Notes: generated from the sequence alone by a model not told the origin. Positions 1-8,412 are shown, counted from the first letter of the stretch. The stretch is 25,846 nt of DNA from JANPPS01 sp031428635 (GCA_031428635.1 JANPPS010000225.1:1-25846), one strand, 5' to 3'. Made by a program: numbers and translations.

Positions 1-1
1 A

Positions 2-817
2 GCGATCGCTAGCATCTCTGCCCTTGCGGTCTTGGCTATAACTTACCAGGCTGAAATCACCGTTATGGCGAAGAACCTACCAGGATTTTCCATCTACACG
101 CTCCAGTTTGGAGCCAGGGAACTGCCCTATGGCTTAGGTGCAGGCCTTGTTAGGTTACTGACCAACTCGGTTCTGCTCAATGCAGAAACGGCAGAAGCCT
201 ACGGTCGGCTTGTTACCGGCGTGTTACAAATTCTGCTGCCGCTCGGATCGGTGCTGGGCGCCGTGGTTACATGTCGTGCATTCAAGCTGCCTTCGCACGT
301 TGCACAATTAAACTCCCTCACCCGAGATTCTCTTGTAGTGGGCGTAGCATTGATCGTCGGCTGCTTCTTCGTAAGCCAGAGCGTTATTTACCGGGGGATC
401 TTTTTTCTGCTGGTTCTCCCTGGTCTCGCAACGCTCCGGGTATCGCACAAACACCTTGCCCGACTGATCGAACTCTTGGAGATCGGGATAGTCTTCGTGC
501 TGTGGATCCCGTTCATCGAGTCGATGCTGTTCCTGCTCGGGGCGACCGAACGCCAATTTTACCAGGCAAATCCTACAACCGCGTTTCCCCCTCCTGACAT
601 GGGTCTGATACTTTGGCTTGCGGACGAACTCGTGTGGTGGAGCTTGATAACGGCGTTCCTTGCTATTCTAGGCGCGTTCCTTGTCCGATCAGACATCGTG
701 CGCATCGTGGTCGGACGCCACTTCCGGCCGGTGGTCGAATCCAGAAGATCGGCGGCTAATACCAAAAACCTCCCCGGTGTGACTCGTACGGGCTCGCCCG
801 ACGCGGGCCGTATCTGA
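2..817 (+). CDS. Multi-pass membrane protein, 5' end outside the window
   Basis: I do not recognise this family. The frame is open from base 2, so the true start is probably upstream of the window; a TTG at 32 is the first possible internal start but has no clear ribosome binding site. The product has about five hydrophobic stretches: a partial one at the very start, one around the RLVTGVLQILLPLG segment, a long pair around LVVGVALIVGCFFVSQS and GIFFLLVLPGLATL, one around IGIVFVLWIPFIESMLFLLG, and a last one around WWSLITAFLAILGAFLV. It is therefore an inner-membrane protein. The last ~30 residues are polar, and the same reading frame continues past the stop into a decayed IS630 transposase, so the natural C-terminus may have been replaced by insertion-sequence DNA. 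The gene is about half G+C, clearly lower than the minus-strand genes to its right, which suggests separate ancestry. Confidence 0.6.
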   Translation, partial: AIASISALAVLAITYQAEITVMAKNLPGFSIYTLQFGARELPYGLGAGLVRLLTNSVLLNAETAEAYGRLVTGVLQILLPLGSVLGAVVTCRAFKLPSHVAQLNSLTRDSLVVGVALIVGCFFVSQSVIYRGIFFLLVLPGLATLRVSHKHLARLIELLEIGIVFVLWIPFIESMLFLLGATERQFYQANPTTAFPPPDMGLILWLADELVWWSLITAFLAILGAFLVRSDIVRIVVGRHFRPVVESRRSAANTKNLPGVTRTGSPDAGRI

Positions 818-826
818 TCCGCTTGC

Positions 827-1090
827 GACATCTGCTGGAGGAAGTCGCCATTGGGCGCGGCCGTTCCCAAAGCGATGCGCGCAGCAGGAGTAAGGCTCCT
901 ACTCCTACTCGCCACCAGCCCCGACCAAAACCCGATTGAGTAGGTGTTCGCAAAGCTCAAGCACCTGATATGAAAAGCTGCCGAACGAACCGTCAAAGCA
1001 ACATGGAGACGCTCCGGCAAGCTCCTTGATTGCTTCCCAACCGACGAGTGCAGTCGGTATCTCGTCAGCTCAGGATACGCTCCAAACTAA
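827..1090 (+). pseudogene. Decayed C-terminal part of an IS630-family transposase
   Basis: Translating this stretch in the frame that ends with TAA at 1088-1090 gives the C-terminal half of an IS630/Tc1-type DDE transposase. It reads AAVPKAMRAAGVRLLLLL, then SPDQNPIE, a stop, VFAKLKHLI, a stop, KAAERTVKATWRR and finally DECSRYLVSSGYAPN. SPDxNPIE is the conserved block holding the last catalytic acidic residue of the family. The two internal stops are TAG at 941-943, where relatives have Gln, and TGA at 971-973, where relatives have Arg; both fit single C-to-T changes (CAG, CGA). The N-terminal HTH and first catalytic Asp are absent, so it cannot be active. It is preceded in the same frame by the membrane-protein gene. 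Stops break the frame, so simple ORF calling would leave this as empty intergenic DNA. Confidence 0.85.
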
Positions 1091-1100
1091 ACGTATCCTG
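1071..1100. repeat. 9-bp perfect inverted repeat at the IS630 remnant 3' end
   Basis: CAGGATACG (1071-1079) and CGTATCCTG (1092-1100) are exact reverse complements with a 12-base spacer that contains the transposase stop codon. Only a short, broken T stretch follows on the plus strand, so it is at best a weak terminator; it could instead be part of the insertion-sequence end. The remaining bases to 1195 show no gene or clear signal. Confidence 0.5.
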
Positions 1101-1195
1101 CTTTAAGCCTTGCATATCAAAAGGGTCTGGCCAGGCCTGTCTTCACGCTTTCCAATCGTAGGGCAGCATGGGCACCGGGGTAAAAAATAGTCGAG

Positions 1196-1618
1196 CTACT
1201 CCACCCCCAGCAGCTCCACATCGAACACCAGCGTCGCATTCGGCGGGATCACCCCACCCGCGCCACGCGCACCGTATCCCAGCTCCGGCGGGATCGTCAG
1301 CGTACGCTGACCGCCGACCTTCATGCCCGCCACGCCCTGGTCCCAGCCGGCGATGACGCGCCCGCCGCCCAGCGGAAAGCTGAACGGATCGCCACGATCG
1401 CGCGAACTGTCGAACTTCTTACCTTTCGTCTCCGGTGCGGCCGCGTCGAACAGCCAGCCCGTGTAATGAACGGCAACTGTCTTACCCGACACTGCCTCGG
1501 CACCCGTGCCAATCTTATGGTCAATCATGGTCAATCCCTTCGTTGAAGCCTGCGCCCAAACCGACCCCTGCATGGCCAGAAGTAGAGGCAGAGCAATGAT
1601 AATCCGTCGCATAACCAT
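1196..1618 (-). CDS. Exported FKBP-type peptidyl-prolyl cis-trans isomerase
   Basis: This enzyme catalyses cis-trans isomerisation of X-Pro bonds and assists protein folding, here in the periplasm. The 140-residue product starts with a signal peptide (MVMRRIIIALPLLLAMQGSV, then WAQA, cleavage probably after AQA). One FKBP domain follows, with the family landmarks VAVHYTGWLFD, KFDSSRDRG, FPLGGGRVIAGWDQGVAGMK, GGQRTLTIPPELGYGARG and VIPPNATLVFDVELL. The length is normal for a secreted single-domain FKBP. I chose the ATG at 1618 because GGAGG lies 5 bases upstream of it; the upstream ATG at 1630 would put that motif inside the coding sequence. It is the last gene of the long minus-strand run, 15 bases after the methyltransferase stop. 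No convincing terminator is seen downstream. Confidence 0.93.
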   Translation of the reverse strand: MVMRRIIIALPLLLAMQGSVWAQASTKGLTMIDHKIGTGAEAVSGKTVAVHYTGWLFDAAAPETKGKKFDSSRDRGDPFSFPLGGGRVIAGWDQGVAGMKVGGQRTLTIPPELGYGARGAGGVIPPNATLVFDVELLGVE

Positions 1619-1623
1619 AATTG

Positions 1624-1628
1624 CCTCC
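1624..1628 (-). promoter_or_regulatory. Shine-Dalgarno deciding the FKBP start
   Basis: GGAGG on the minus strand, 5 bases upstream of the ATG at 1618. It overlaps the alternative ATG at 1630 and so argues against that start. Confidence 0.7.
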
Positions 1629-1633
1629 ATACA

Positions 1634-2536
1634 CTAAACCGGTGGGGACACCGCCATGCCTGCCGGTTTCTCACTTGCCGCCCCGCCTGGCTTTGGCCTT
1701 TTATCGATGGCACCGGTCATGGGAATAAAGAATACGCCCACGTCCTTGCGGGACCGCACTTTACCGTCATCGTCCTTTGTATAGACATACAGTAACTGGC
1801 CACGCTTGAACGGCTGGCCGATCGGCAGCAGCATACGGCCACCCGGCTTCAACTGCTTCAGCAGGTCCGGCGGCACATACTGCGCGGCGCAGGTCACGAT
1901 AATAATATCGAACCCGTCCGTTACCTCCGGCCAGCCGAAATAACCATCACCGACGCGGCTCTCGATATTGTCGTAGCCCAGAGGCGCAAAGATCTTTCCG
2001 ACTGCATGGCCCAGCGGCTCGATAATCTCGATCGAATAGCTGCGCTTTACGATCCGTGACAGCAATGACGATTGGAAACCGCTGCCCGTACCGATCTCCA
2101 GCGTCACGTCCGTGGGCGTCGGCTTGCAGATTTGCGTCATGTACGCCTGGCCCAGGTAGTCGGACAGCGCCGACCCATAGCCCAGCGCCCAGGGCTTCGG
2201 ATCATCCTCATACGCGACGCCCGATTGCGACCGATGCTCCGGGTACAGGTAATGATAGTACTCGCGCGGAACCTCGGCGAAGGCGCGCATGATGGCCGGG
2301 TCGGCGCTGCCGAGGTGGGAGGTCAGATACTGGTCGATGCGGCGTAGCGCACCCGGCTTGCGCGCCTGGATCGCCGCGAACTGGTCCTCGGTCAGATCCG
2401 TCGGGCGGCCCGACTTGCGCATCGCCTCCACAAATTTATCGCGCGTCCAGGTGCCCGGCGCCGCGTGGGCCGCAAATGGCAATGCTGCGGCGGTGCCCAG
2501 TATGGCGCGGCGGGTCAGGTGGGGGATGGCTGCCAC
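1634..2536 (-). CDS. PCMT-family (L-isoaspartate) methyltransferase with Tat-like signal
   Basis: The family transfers methyl from S-adenosylmethionine to isoaspartyl residues in damaged proteins. The central 200 residues of this 300-residue product match: the SAM-binding motif LEIGTGSGFQSSLL is at about 146-159, VGDGYFGWPE lies in the middle, then IIVTCAAQYVPPDLLKQLKPGG with the usual LPIGQ. Two things are unusual. First, it opens with LTRRAILGTAAALPFAAHA (about 8-26), a twin-arginine hydrophobic signal, so the enzyme may be exported folded. Second, the classical GQTISQP substrate loop is replaced by GSALSDYLGQAYMTQ just before motif I. The N-terminal ~60 residues after the signal and the polar C-terminal tail are also extra compared with the ~210-residue cytoplasmic enzyme. 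It starts 22 bases inside the end of the preceding gene, so translation is probably coupled. Family assignment is secure; isoaspartyl specificity and location are inference. Confidence 0.85.
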   Translation of the reverse strand: MAAIPHLTRRAILGTAAALPFAAHAAPGTWTRDKFVEAMRKSGRPTDLTEDQFAAIQARKPGALRRIDQYLTSHLGSADPAIMRAFAEVPREYYHYLYPEHRSQSGVAYEDDPKPWALGYGSALSDYLGQAYMTQICKPTPTDVTLEIGTGSGFQSSLLSRIVKRSYSIEIIEPLGHAVGKIFAPLGYDNIESRVGDGYFGWPEVTDGFDIIIVTCAAQYVPPDLLKQLKPGGRMLLPIGQPFKRGQLLYVYTKDDDGKVRSRKDVGVFFIPMTGAIDKRPKPGGAASEKPAGMAVSPPV

Positions 2537-4947
2537 TGTGGCTCCTTTTTAACGGACGGATAGGCGATCGCTGTCCCGACATAGAGCACGGCCGCGATCA
2601 ACAAAACCCGGTTAAACCCGTACTGAACCGCAATTATATTCGCCAGTGGCGTCGCCACCACAGAAAACGCGCCGTTCAGCGCCCAGGCCCATGGTAGCAG
2701 CCCACCGCCCGCCGCCCCGGCCCGCGCCAGACCCAACGGAAACGGTAAACCCAGCGCCACCGACACGGGGGCCACCAGCCCCAACAACAACAGCGCCCGC
2801 GCCGCCCACGGAAAGTTCAGCGTCGACAGTAAGAACGGCTCCAGAAATAGCAACGCCAGCGCGCACCATCCAACCACAACCGCCGCTGCCAGCGCGATTC
2901 CCGTCTGCCGCACCCGGTCGGCCAGCAACGATCCAAGTCCTGAGAACACCAGCATACCCGTCAGCACGATCGCAAACGCGCTGGTCCGGTCGTTGAGGTA
3001 CAGGCTCGCCTTCTCGATCAGGAAAATCTCGATGAACAAGAAACCGAGCCCGAGTGACGCGAAGTACACAACCGGCCGCAGCATGGGCGGGCGCCCCGAC
3101 CGACGCGCGCCGGCAACGCGCGGTACCAGCACGGGTACGACCAGCACCACAAGCGCCAGCACCGACGCCTGCGCCAGCACCGCTAGGTTCACCAACTGCG
3201 CCACCTCCGGCTGCGGCATAATCTCCAGCCGTTTCAGGATGTTAGGTAGCTGCTCGAGCCGCAATACGCTGTAATAAGCGGGTCGGTCGAGCGTGATCGG
3301 CGCCAGGTTGAACGCGTCTTGGCTGGCGCTGGCCTCACCACGCAGCACGGCCCCGGCCTCATCCGCGACCGCGTCCTGCGCCACGGTACCGCCAGCAACC
3401 TCACCGGTTGTGAAGTCGACGGCGGGCAGGTCATTGTAAATGCCAGCCCGGGCGGCTGCGACGTCGATACCCGGGTAATAAGACACGTCGAACGAACGCT
3501 CATCGCAGAATGCCCGTACCTGATCGATTGCAGCCGTGGTCCAGGGGGCCGGCGTGATCAAGATGCGGACCGTCCATGCCGACCGGTACACGACTACATG
3601 CGCGGACGGGTCGGCCATACCCAGCCGCAACAGCGCAACCCGTACCGTCGCTAATACGCGGACGGCGTAGACCGGGAACTCGCGGATCGACACGGGGATC
3701 GACACCATCCCGCCCGACCGAAGCGCCCGCAGGTAGCCCAGCATCGCCTCGGCCGTGAACGCGGCGCTGTTGGCCTCACCGGCATCCAGGAAGTCGCCCG
3801 AAACGTCGACTACGTCGTATCGGCCGCCAATCGCCAGCGGACTGTCATTCAGTAGTCGCACGCGGGGATCGGCGGTCAACGCCGGTGATGGGCCTAGGCC
3901 CTGGCGCAGCGCACCCATTAGCACCGGGTCCGGCTCGATCGCATCGACGGCTCCGGCCCCTAGCGCCAACACTTCCTGCACCCGGAATCCGCCGCCGGAC
4001 CCGGCCAGCAGCGTCGTGGCACCAGGGTGCATACGGTACGGCAATGCGTCCAGGGCGGCGGGGGCGTAGTCGGCACCGGCGGTGCTGTCGCGTGGTAGAC
4101 CCGCGATCCGGTTACCGTCGCGATATAGGCCGTAGCTACCGGGTGGCCCGGGTACGCCCAGCATCCCGGCGTTATTCGAAACGTCGGTGTCCAGCCGCTC
4201 CGTAAAATCGTCCAACAAAGCATACAGCCCGCGGGACGACCGGACTTCGGCCACTTGGCGTGCATCGGGCACGTGGGACGGTGCGTAGATCGCCTTGAAC
4301 TCGTTATAGTCGGCGCGGTTGTCAGCCAATAACAGCGCCTCCGCACCGGCTAGGGCCACCAGCGCGGCCAGCCCAGTACGCAACGGCGCCGGGCCAAGCC
4401 ATGCGGCGCCGGCAATCACGACCAGCAACGCCGGCACTAGTTGGAACGGGTGCAGCACACCCATCAGCGCCAGCACTAGCGCGGCGCCCGCACCGGCACC
4501 CGTCAGGTCGAACCCATACACACGGGGGATGCGTGTATCGTTCACGACAAACGTAAGGCTGATATACAGTCCGGTCAGAAAGAAATACGGCAACAACACC
4601 GCGTAATACAGCCCGATATTGCCCAGCTGCACGGCATAGGTCACCGCGTTCTGCAGCTGCAACGGGTTGAATGGGTTGATCGTCGTCAGCCAAAAACCGG
4701 CTGCCCCCGTGACGATCAGCGCCACCGGCAACCACCGCAGCAATGCTGGCGCATGGCGCACCGCCCAGTCGCGTACCAGGGCGATCACCAAGCCCGACAG
4801 CGCGAAACCGACCATAACGATACTGATTACCCAGTACCCGTACTCACTCCATTTCGCGACGGCAAAGTACCGGGTCAGCGCAATCTCATACCCGACGGCC
4901 GCACCCGAAATCAGGAATAGTGGCCAGAGCGATGCAGGACGGATCAT
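2515..4947 (-). CDS. Polytopic membrane protein with spermidine-synthase-like domain
   Basis: This 810-residue protein has three parts. Residues ~1-205 hold six or so membrane helices. Residues ~210-560 form a soluble domain with a Rossmann methyltransferase/aminopropyltransferase fold: the nucleotide-binding glycine stretch LLAGSGGGFRVQEVL at 313-327, the acidic IEPDP at 337-341 and YDVVDVSGDFLDAG at 377-390. Residues ~590-800 hold a second membrane bundle, including YFASLGLGFLFIEIFLIEK, typical of fused MFS/spermidine-synthase proteins. The aminopropyltransferase catalytic signature (D-x-T-D-P after YDV) is not present, so polyamine synthesis is unlikely; the real reaction is unknown. The ATG overlaps the hydrolase stop by 4 bases (ATGA), and the next gene starts inside its end, so it sits firmly inside the operon. 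Confidence 0.8.
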   Translation of the reverse strand: MIRPASLWPLFLISGAAVGYEIALTRYFAVAKWSEYGYWVISIVMVGFALSGLVIALVRDWAVRHAPALLRWLPVALIVTGAAGFWLTTINPFNPLQLQNAVTYAVQLGNIGLYYAVLLPYFFLTGLYISLTFVVNDTRIPRVYGFDLTGAGAGAALVLALMGVLHPFQLVPALLVVIAGAAWLGPAPLRTGLAALVALAGAEALLLADNRADYNEFKAIYAPSHVPDARQVAEVRSSRGLYALLDDFTERLDTDVSNNAGMLGVPGPPGSYGLYRDGNRIAGLPRDSTAGADYAPAALDALPYRMHPGATTLLAGSGGGFRVQEVLALGAGAVDAIEPDPVLMGALRQGLGPSPALTADPRVRLLNDSPLAIGGRYDVVDVSGDFLDAGEANSAAFTAEAMLGYLRALRSGGMVSIPVSIREFPVYAVRVLATVRVALLRLGMADPSAHVVVYRSAWTVRILITPAPWTTAAIDQVRAFCDERSFDVSYYPGIDVAAARAGIYNDLPAVDFTTGEVAGGTVAQDAVADEAGAVLRGEASASQDAFNLAPITLDRPAYYSVLRLEQLPNILKRLEIMPQPEVAQLVNLAVLAQASVLALVVLVVPVLVPRVAGARRSGRPPMLRPVVYFASLGLGFLFIEIFLIEKASLYLNDRTSAFAIVLTGMLVFSGLGSLLADRVRQTGIALAAAVVVGWCALALLFLEPFLLSTLNFPWAARALLLLGLVAPVSVALGLPFPLGLARAGAAGGGLLPWAWALNGAFSVVATPLANIIAVQYGFNRVLLIAAVLYVGTAIAYPSVKKEPQWQPSPT

Positions 4948-5783
4948 GGCCAGACCCGGCGGTGGATGAAGTCGATCACCAGCGCGTTGAACCGCTCCGG
5001 CTCATCGACAAACAGCGCGTGGCCGGCCTGGGCGAACAGCGCCGTCTCACCCTTGGGCGCGCGGGCGGCGAAGTTCATGGCCTGCGCCTCGAACTTCGGG
5101 CGAACGACGTACAGCACCGGGCGGCTGGTGGAATAAACCGCGTCGCGCCAATAGGTGCGGGGCACGGCGTAGTTACCCAGCGCCGCCGCGGCCTGGGCGG
5201 GCGTGCGCAATGCCGTCTCCGTCAGGCGACGCAGGTACTCCGGATCTGGCGCCGAGCGGAACATGCTTGCCACAAACCGGCGCATCGTCTCCTCCCGCGG
5301 CAGCCGGGGCCCGCGGGCCGTGTCGTAGCGGCTCGGTACGGGCGCCGGTTCCTCGCCGATCGAGTTATCGACCAGCACCATCCCCGCCACCGCGGCATCC
5401 CCGTATTGCGCCACATAAGCCAGGCTATCGAGCACGCCGAGCGACCATCCCACCAGCACGACGGGCCGCGGCAGGCGCTGGATCAGCTCCGCCACGTCCT
5501 GTCCACGGCGGGTGTAGGTGTAGCCATCCGGCGGCACATCGCTATCGCCCTGCCCACGGGGATCGAGCGCCACGACGTGGTACCCGGCCCGCCCGAGCCC
5601 GGTTAGCTGCGCCTGAAAAATCCAGGCCGGCATCGTCCAGCCCGGGACCAGCACGACCGTCCTGCCCCCGGACGGTCCCTGGTCAATCACATGCAGCCTC
5701 ACCCCATCCGAAGTGGTGAACTGATAATCGGCTGCCCTCGCCGACGTGGCGGTAAGCATCAGTAGAAGAAACCAGCGCATCAT
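4944..5783 (-). CDS. Exported alpha/beta hydrolase
   Basis: This is an alpha/beta-hydrolase-fold protein of unknown substrate. From the ATG at 5783 it begins MMRWFLLLMLTATSARA, a signal peptide with cleavage after ARA, so it acts in the periplasm. Fold landmarks are VVLVPGWTMPAWIFQAQL (oxyanion region), DPRGQGDSD, the nucleophile elbow GWSLG with Ser at ~114, and the catalytic His in AQAGHALFVDEPERF near residue 255. The usual acid after strand 7 is not obvious (RPKFEAQ there); Asp in LVDNS (~139), after strand 6, may serve instead. A longer form starting at a TTG at 5819 is open but would bury the signal peptide; neither start has a clear ribosome binding site. It lies 52 bases after the exporter gene and overlaps the next gene by 4 bases. 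Confidence 0.8.
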   Translation of the reverse strand: MMRWFLLLMLTATSARAADYQFTTSDGVRLHVIDQGPSGGRTVVLVPGWTMPAWIFQAQLTGLGRAGYHVVALDPRGQGDSDVPPDGYTYTRRGQDVAELIQRLPRPVVLVGWSLGVLDSLAYVAQYGDAAVAGMVLVDNSIGEEPAPVPSRYDTARGPRLPREETMRRFVASMFRSAPDPEYLRRLTETALRTPAQAAAALGNYAVPRTYWRDAVYSTSRPVLYVVRPKFEAQAMNFAARAPKGETALFAQAGHALFVDEPERFNALVIDFIHRRVWP

Positions 5784-5835
5784 AGGCCGGTATGGCAGGG
5801 CGTTCCGGTACCGTGTCAACCTACCCGTGCAAACC

Positions 5836-7341
5836 CTAATGGGCTGGTGGGGTCGGCGTAACGTTCGACCGTAGGACTTGGTCCCGCATACCCAGCGCGA
5901 TCACGACCGCCCCGGCCATCAGAAGCGCGCACAGCCCAAAGCCCCACGTGAAACCGGGCGCCAGCGCGGCGCGGGCTTGATCGATCGTAACCCCACCCAA
6001 ACCGCCCGACCCGCGCAGCGCACCCAGATCGACCGCCGCCCGTATTCCCATCGCCGCAAGCCCCGCGTTGAACGACAGCGCCAGTACCGTGCCTACCATC
6101 GTACTGCCGAACGCCCCGCCCATCGAGCGTAAGAACAGCAACGACCCGGTCGCCACCCCCACATCCCGCTGCGACGCCGCATTCTGCACCGTCATCAGCA
6201 CCGTCGGCATCGTGGCGCCAATGCCGGTGCCCATGACAAAGCTTGCGACCAGCACGACCCATAGCGGCCCGAGCAGCGCCAGCACTGCCATACCAACCGT
6301 CCCCAGCGATAGCGCCACAATGAGGATCATGCGGGTCCGACCGAGCCGGCGCGCCACCTGCCCCGACGAGAACGCACCCACGACCGTCGCCGCCAGAAAC
6401 GGCACCACCAGTAGCCCGCTGCTGGACGCATCCACGCCCAGGATCAGCTGAAAGTACAACGGCAGCAGGAACGTCGCCCCGAACAGACCCAACGAGCTGA
6501 TGCTCGCCACCAACACACCCCGCAGAAATACGGCGTCACCAAACAGCCGCGGCGGCAGGATCGGATCTGGCGCCCGCCGCTCATTCCATATCAGCGCCCC
6601 CAGCAGAAGCGCGGAAAGCCCCGCGACGCCCAGAACGATCGGCGACCCCCAAGGGAACTCAATGCCACCCCAGCTCAGCGCCAGCAGACAGGAGGTCACA
6701 CTGCCAACGAGCAACGCCGCACCAGCCCAATCGATCTGCGCGGGCCGCCGCTGCACCGGAATGGTCCGCAGCGCCCGGTCGCACAGATAGATTGCCACGA
6801 GCCCGATCGGCAGGTTGGCCCAGAACAGCCAACGCCACGTGAGGTGGTCAGTCACGTACCCACCCACGATCGGGCCGCCGATAGACGCAACACCCCACAT
6901 CGACGCCATGTATCCTTGGTACCGTCCCCGCTCCCGCGGCGCGACCACGTCCGCCACCGCCGCCTGCGCCATGGCCATCAGCCCGGCCCCGCCCAATCCC
7001 TGCAGCGCACGCGCGCCGATTAGCTGTGGCAGCGTCTGAGAGAAGCCGCATAACATACTGGCGATGATGAATAGGACCAGCGCCGGTATCAGCAGCGCGC
7101 GCCTGCCATAAATGTCGGACAGCTTACCATACAGCGGCGTGGCGGCCGTGCTGGTCAGCAAATACGCCGTCACGATCCAGGACAGGTGCCCGTACGCCTG
7201 CAAATCGCCCGCAATAGCCGGCACGGCGGGGATCACCACCGTCTGATCCAGCGCCGCCAGCAGGATGCAGAGCATGATGCCCGTCACCACCCGCTTTATC
7301 TGCGCGTGGGTGAAGACGGCGGGCGGTACACCATGGTCCAT
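5836..7341 (-). CDS. MFS transporter, DHA2 (EmrB/QacA-type) drug:H+ antiporter family
   Basis: This is a proton-coupled exporter of the inner membrane. The 501 residues and helix pattern fit the 14-helix DHA2 family. Visible signatures are LDQTVVIPAVPAIAGDL in helix 1, the motif A loop GKLSDIYGRRALL (72-84), the motif B segment GARALQGLGGAG (109-120) and the antiporter motif C GGPIVGG (155-161) followed by WRWLFWANLPIG. Its start lies 3 bases after the stop of the CgeB-like gene, with AAGGGG seven bases before the ATG, so it is translated from the same transcript as the glycosyltransferases. That position suggests it exports their product or an intermediate; the substrate cannot be read from sequence. 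DHA2 proteins otherwise mostly confer drug efflux, and an unrelated resistance role is the main alternative. Confidence 0.92.
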   Translation of the reverse strand: MDHGVPPAVFTHAQIKRVVTGIMLCILLAALDQTVVIPAVPAIAGDLQAYGHLSWIVTAYLLTSTAATPLYGKLSDIYGRRALLIPALVLFIIASMLCGFSQTLPQLIGARALQGLGGAGLMAMAQAAVADVVAPRERGRYQGYMASMWGVASIGGPIVGGYVTDHLTWRWLFWANLPIGLVAIYLCDRALRTIPVQRRPAQIDWAGAALLVGSVTSCLLALSWGGIEFPWGSPIVLGVAGLSALLLGALIWNERRAPDPILPPRLFGDAVFLRGVLVASISSLGLFGATFLLPLYFQLILGVDASSSGLLVVPFLAATVVGAFSSGQVARRLGRTRMILIVALSLGTVGMAVLALLGPLWVVLVASFVMGTGIGATMPTVLMTVQNAASQRDVGVATGSLLFLRSMGGAFGSTMVGTVLALSFNAGLAAMGIRAAVDLGALRGSGGLGGVTIDQARAALAPGFTWGFGLCALLMAGAVVIALGMRDQVLRSNVTPTPPAH

Positions 7342-7344
7342 AGA

Positions 7345-8412
7345 TCACCCCTTCTGGGCGGTGTCGCGTAGCAACCGGTCCAGGATCAGGGCCCGTTGGG
7401 CATAGGTATGGTCTGCCAGCACGCGTCGCCGGGCTGCATCACCGATGGCCCGCGCACGGGCGGGCGTCAAGCCGTTTAGGTGCGCTGCGACATCCGCCCC
7501 GTCATGCGCCACCAGCACCTCGGTACCCGGCATCAGAAATAGCTTGATCCCGTCCCACGCGTCCGTAATCAGGCAGGCCCCGGCGCCCGCAGCCTCGAAC
7601 ACGCGCGTGGCGGGTGAGAAACCGACGCTGGCCATGCTGTTCCGCGCGACATTCAATATCGCCAACGCCGAGCAGTTGAACGCGTTGTGGTCGGCCGTAC
7701 CCACATGCCCGATCGCGCGCACGTTGGCCGGCATCGACTTGTCATGCCAGCCATTGCCGCCCAACAGGAACGACCGGCCCGGACAACGCGTGGCAGCGTC
7801 GAGGAAGAACGTCTCCACCCGCGCCTCGCGATCAGGTAGGCGGTTGGCGAGGAAGGCGAGGTCCGTCGTGAAGCGCGGGTCGGGCGGCACCGGGTGATGG
7901 GTGGCGGGATCGAGCGCGTTGTAGATCGGCACGCATCTGCGCGCACCGAGGGCCGTGTAGGCGTTCACGACCGGTGGCCCACCACCATAGGTCAGCACGA
8001 GGTCAAGGTGTGGCAGCGCCGCATGCAACGGATCGGCCGGGTCGGCGCGCGCAGCCTCCAACGTCGCGGCCGCGTCCACGTCCAGAAAGATGCGCAGGCC
8101 GCGATGGGTCAGAATGCCGGCCAGCAATTCGTCGTCGAACACGCCGACGCCGCTGCATTTGATGACCACGTCGGCGTCGGCCCCCTGCGTCAGCGCGCCG
8201 GCCATGGCGTCGGGCGTGGCCGGGTACACGACCGACCGTGCATACTCGGGCGCCGCGATGTCACGATGGCTCTGCCGGTCGAACGCATCGGGCTCGTAGA
8301 AGGTGATCGCGTGACCGAGCGGGGCCAACGCCGCGAACAGCCCGCGATAGTAGGTGGCCGCACCGTTCCAGTACGACGACACGAGGCTCGATCCGTACAC
8401 GGCTATTCGCAT
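7345..8412 (-). CDS. CgeB-like glycosyltransferase (1)
   Basis: This is a GT-B-fold glycosyltransferase of the CgeB group, named after the Bacillus spore protein. The 355-residue product opens with MRIAVYGSSLVSSYWNGAAT, the first Rossmann strand. Its C-terminal nucleotide-sugar-binding half carries FSPATRVFEAAGAGACLITD, then GIKLFLMPGTEVLVAHDG and a terminal HTYAQRALILDRLL, the usual order in this group. The donor sugar and acceptor are unknown. The start codon directly abuts the stop of the next upstream gene (TGA then ATG with no gap), and the stop is 3 bases from the exporter start. A second, divergent CgeB-like enzyme lies immediately upstream, so two successive sugar transfers are likely. 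No signal peptide or membrane helix is seen; it should be cytoplasmic. Confidence 0.85.
   Translation of the reverse strand: MRIAVYGSSLVSSYWNGAATYYRGLFAALAPLGHAITFYEPDAFDRQSHRDIAAPEYARSVVYPATPDAMAGALTQGADADVVIKCSGVGVFDDELLAGILTHRGLRIFLDVDAAATLEAARADPADPLHAALPHLDLVLTYGGGPPVVNAYTALGARRCVPIYNALDPATHHPVPPDPRFTTDLAFLANRLPDREARVETFFLDAATRCPGRSFLLGGNGWHDKSMPANVRAIGHVGTADHNAFNCSALAILNVARNSMASVGFSPATRVFEAAGAGACLITDAWDGIKLFLMPGTEVLVAHDGADVAAHLNGLTPARARAIGDAARRRVLADHTYAQRALILDRLLRDTAQKG

Noticed and set aside
559..1020. 153-codon open frame on the minus strand
   Set aside because: It runs antisense across the end of the membrane-protein gene and the IS630 remnant; no recognisable domain.
1041..1066. 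Two mutually exclusive small stems (CCGAC/GTCGG and GACGAG/CTCGTC), attenuator-like
   Set aside because: They lie inside the decayed transposase coding region and have no downstream gene to control on that strand.
4920..5606. 228-codon plus-strand open frame
   Set aside because: Antisense to the alpha/beta hydrolase gene; no domain.
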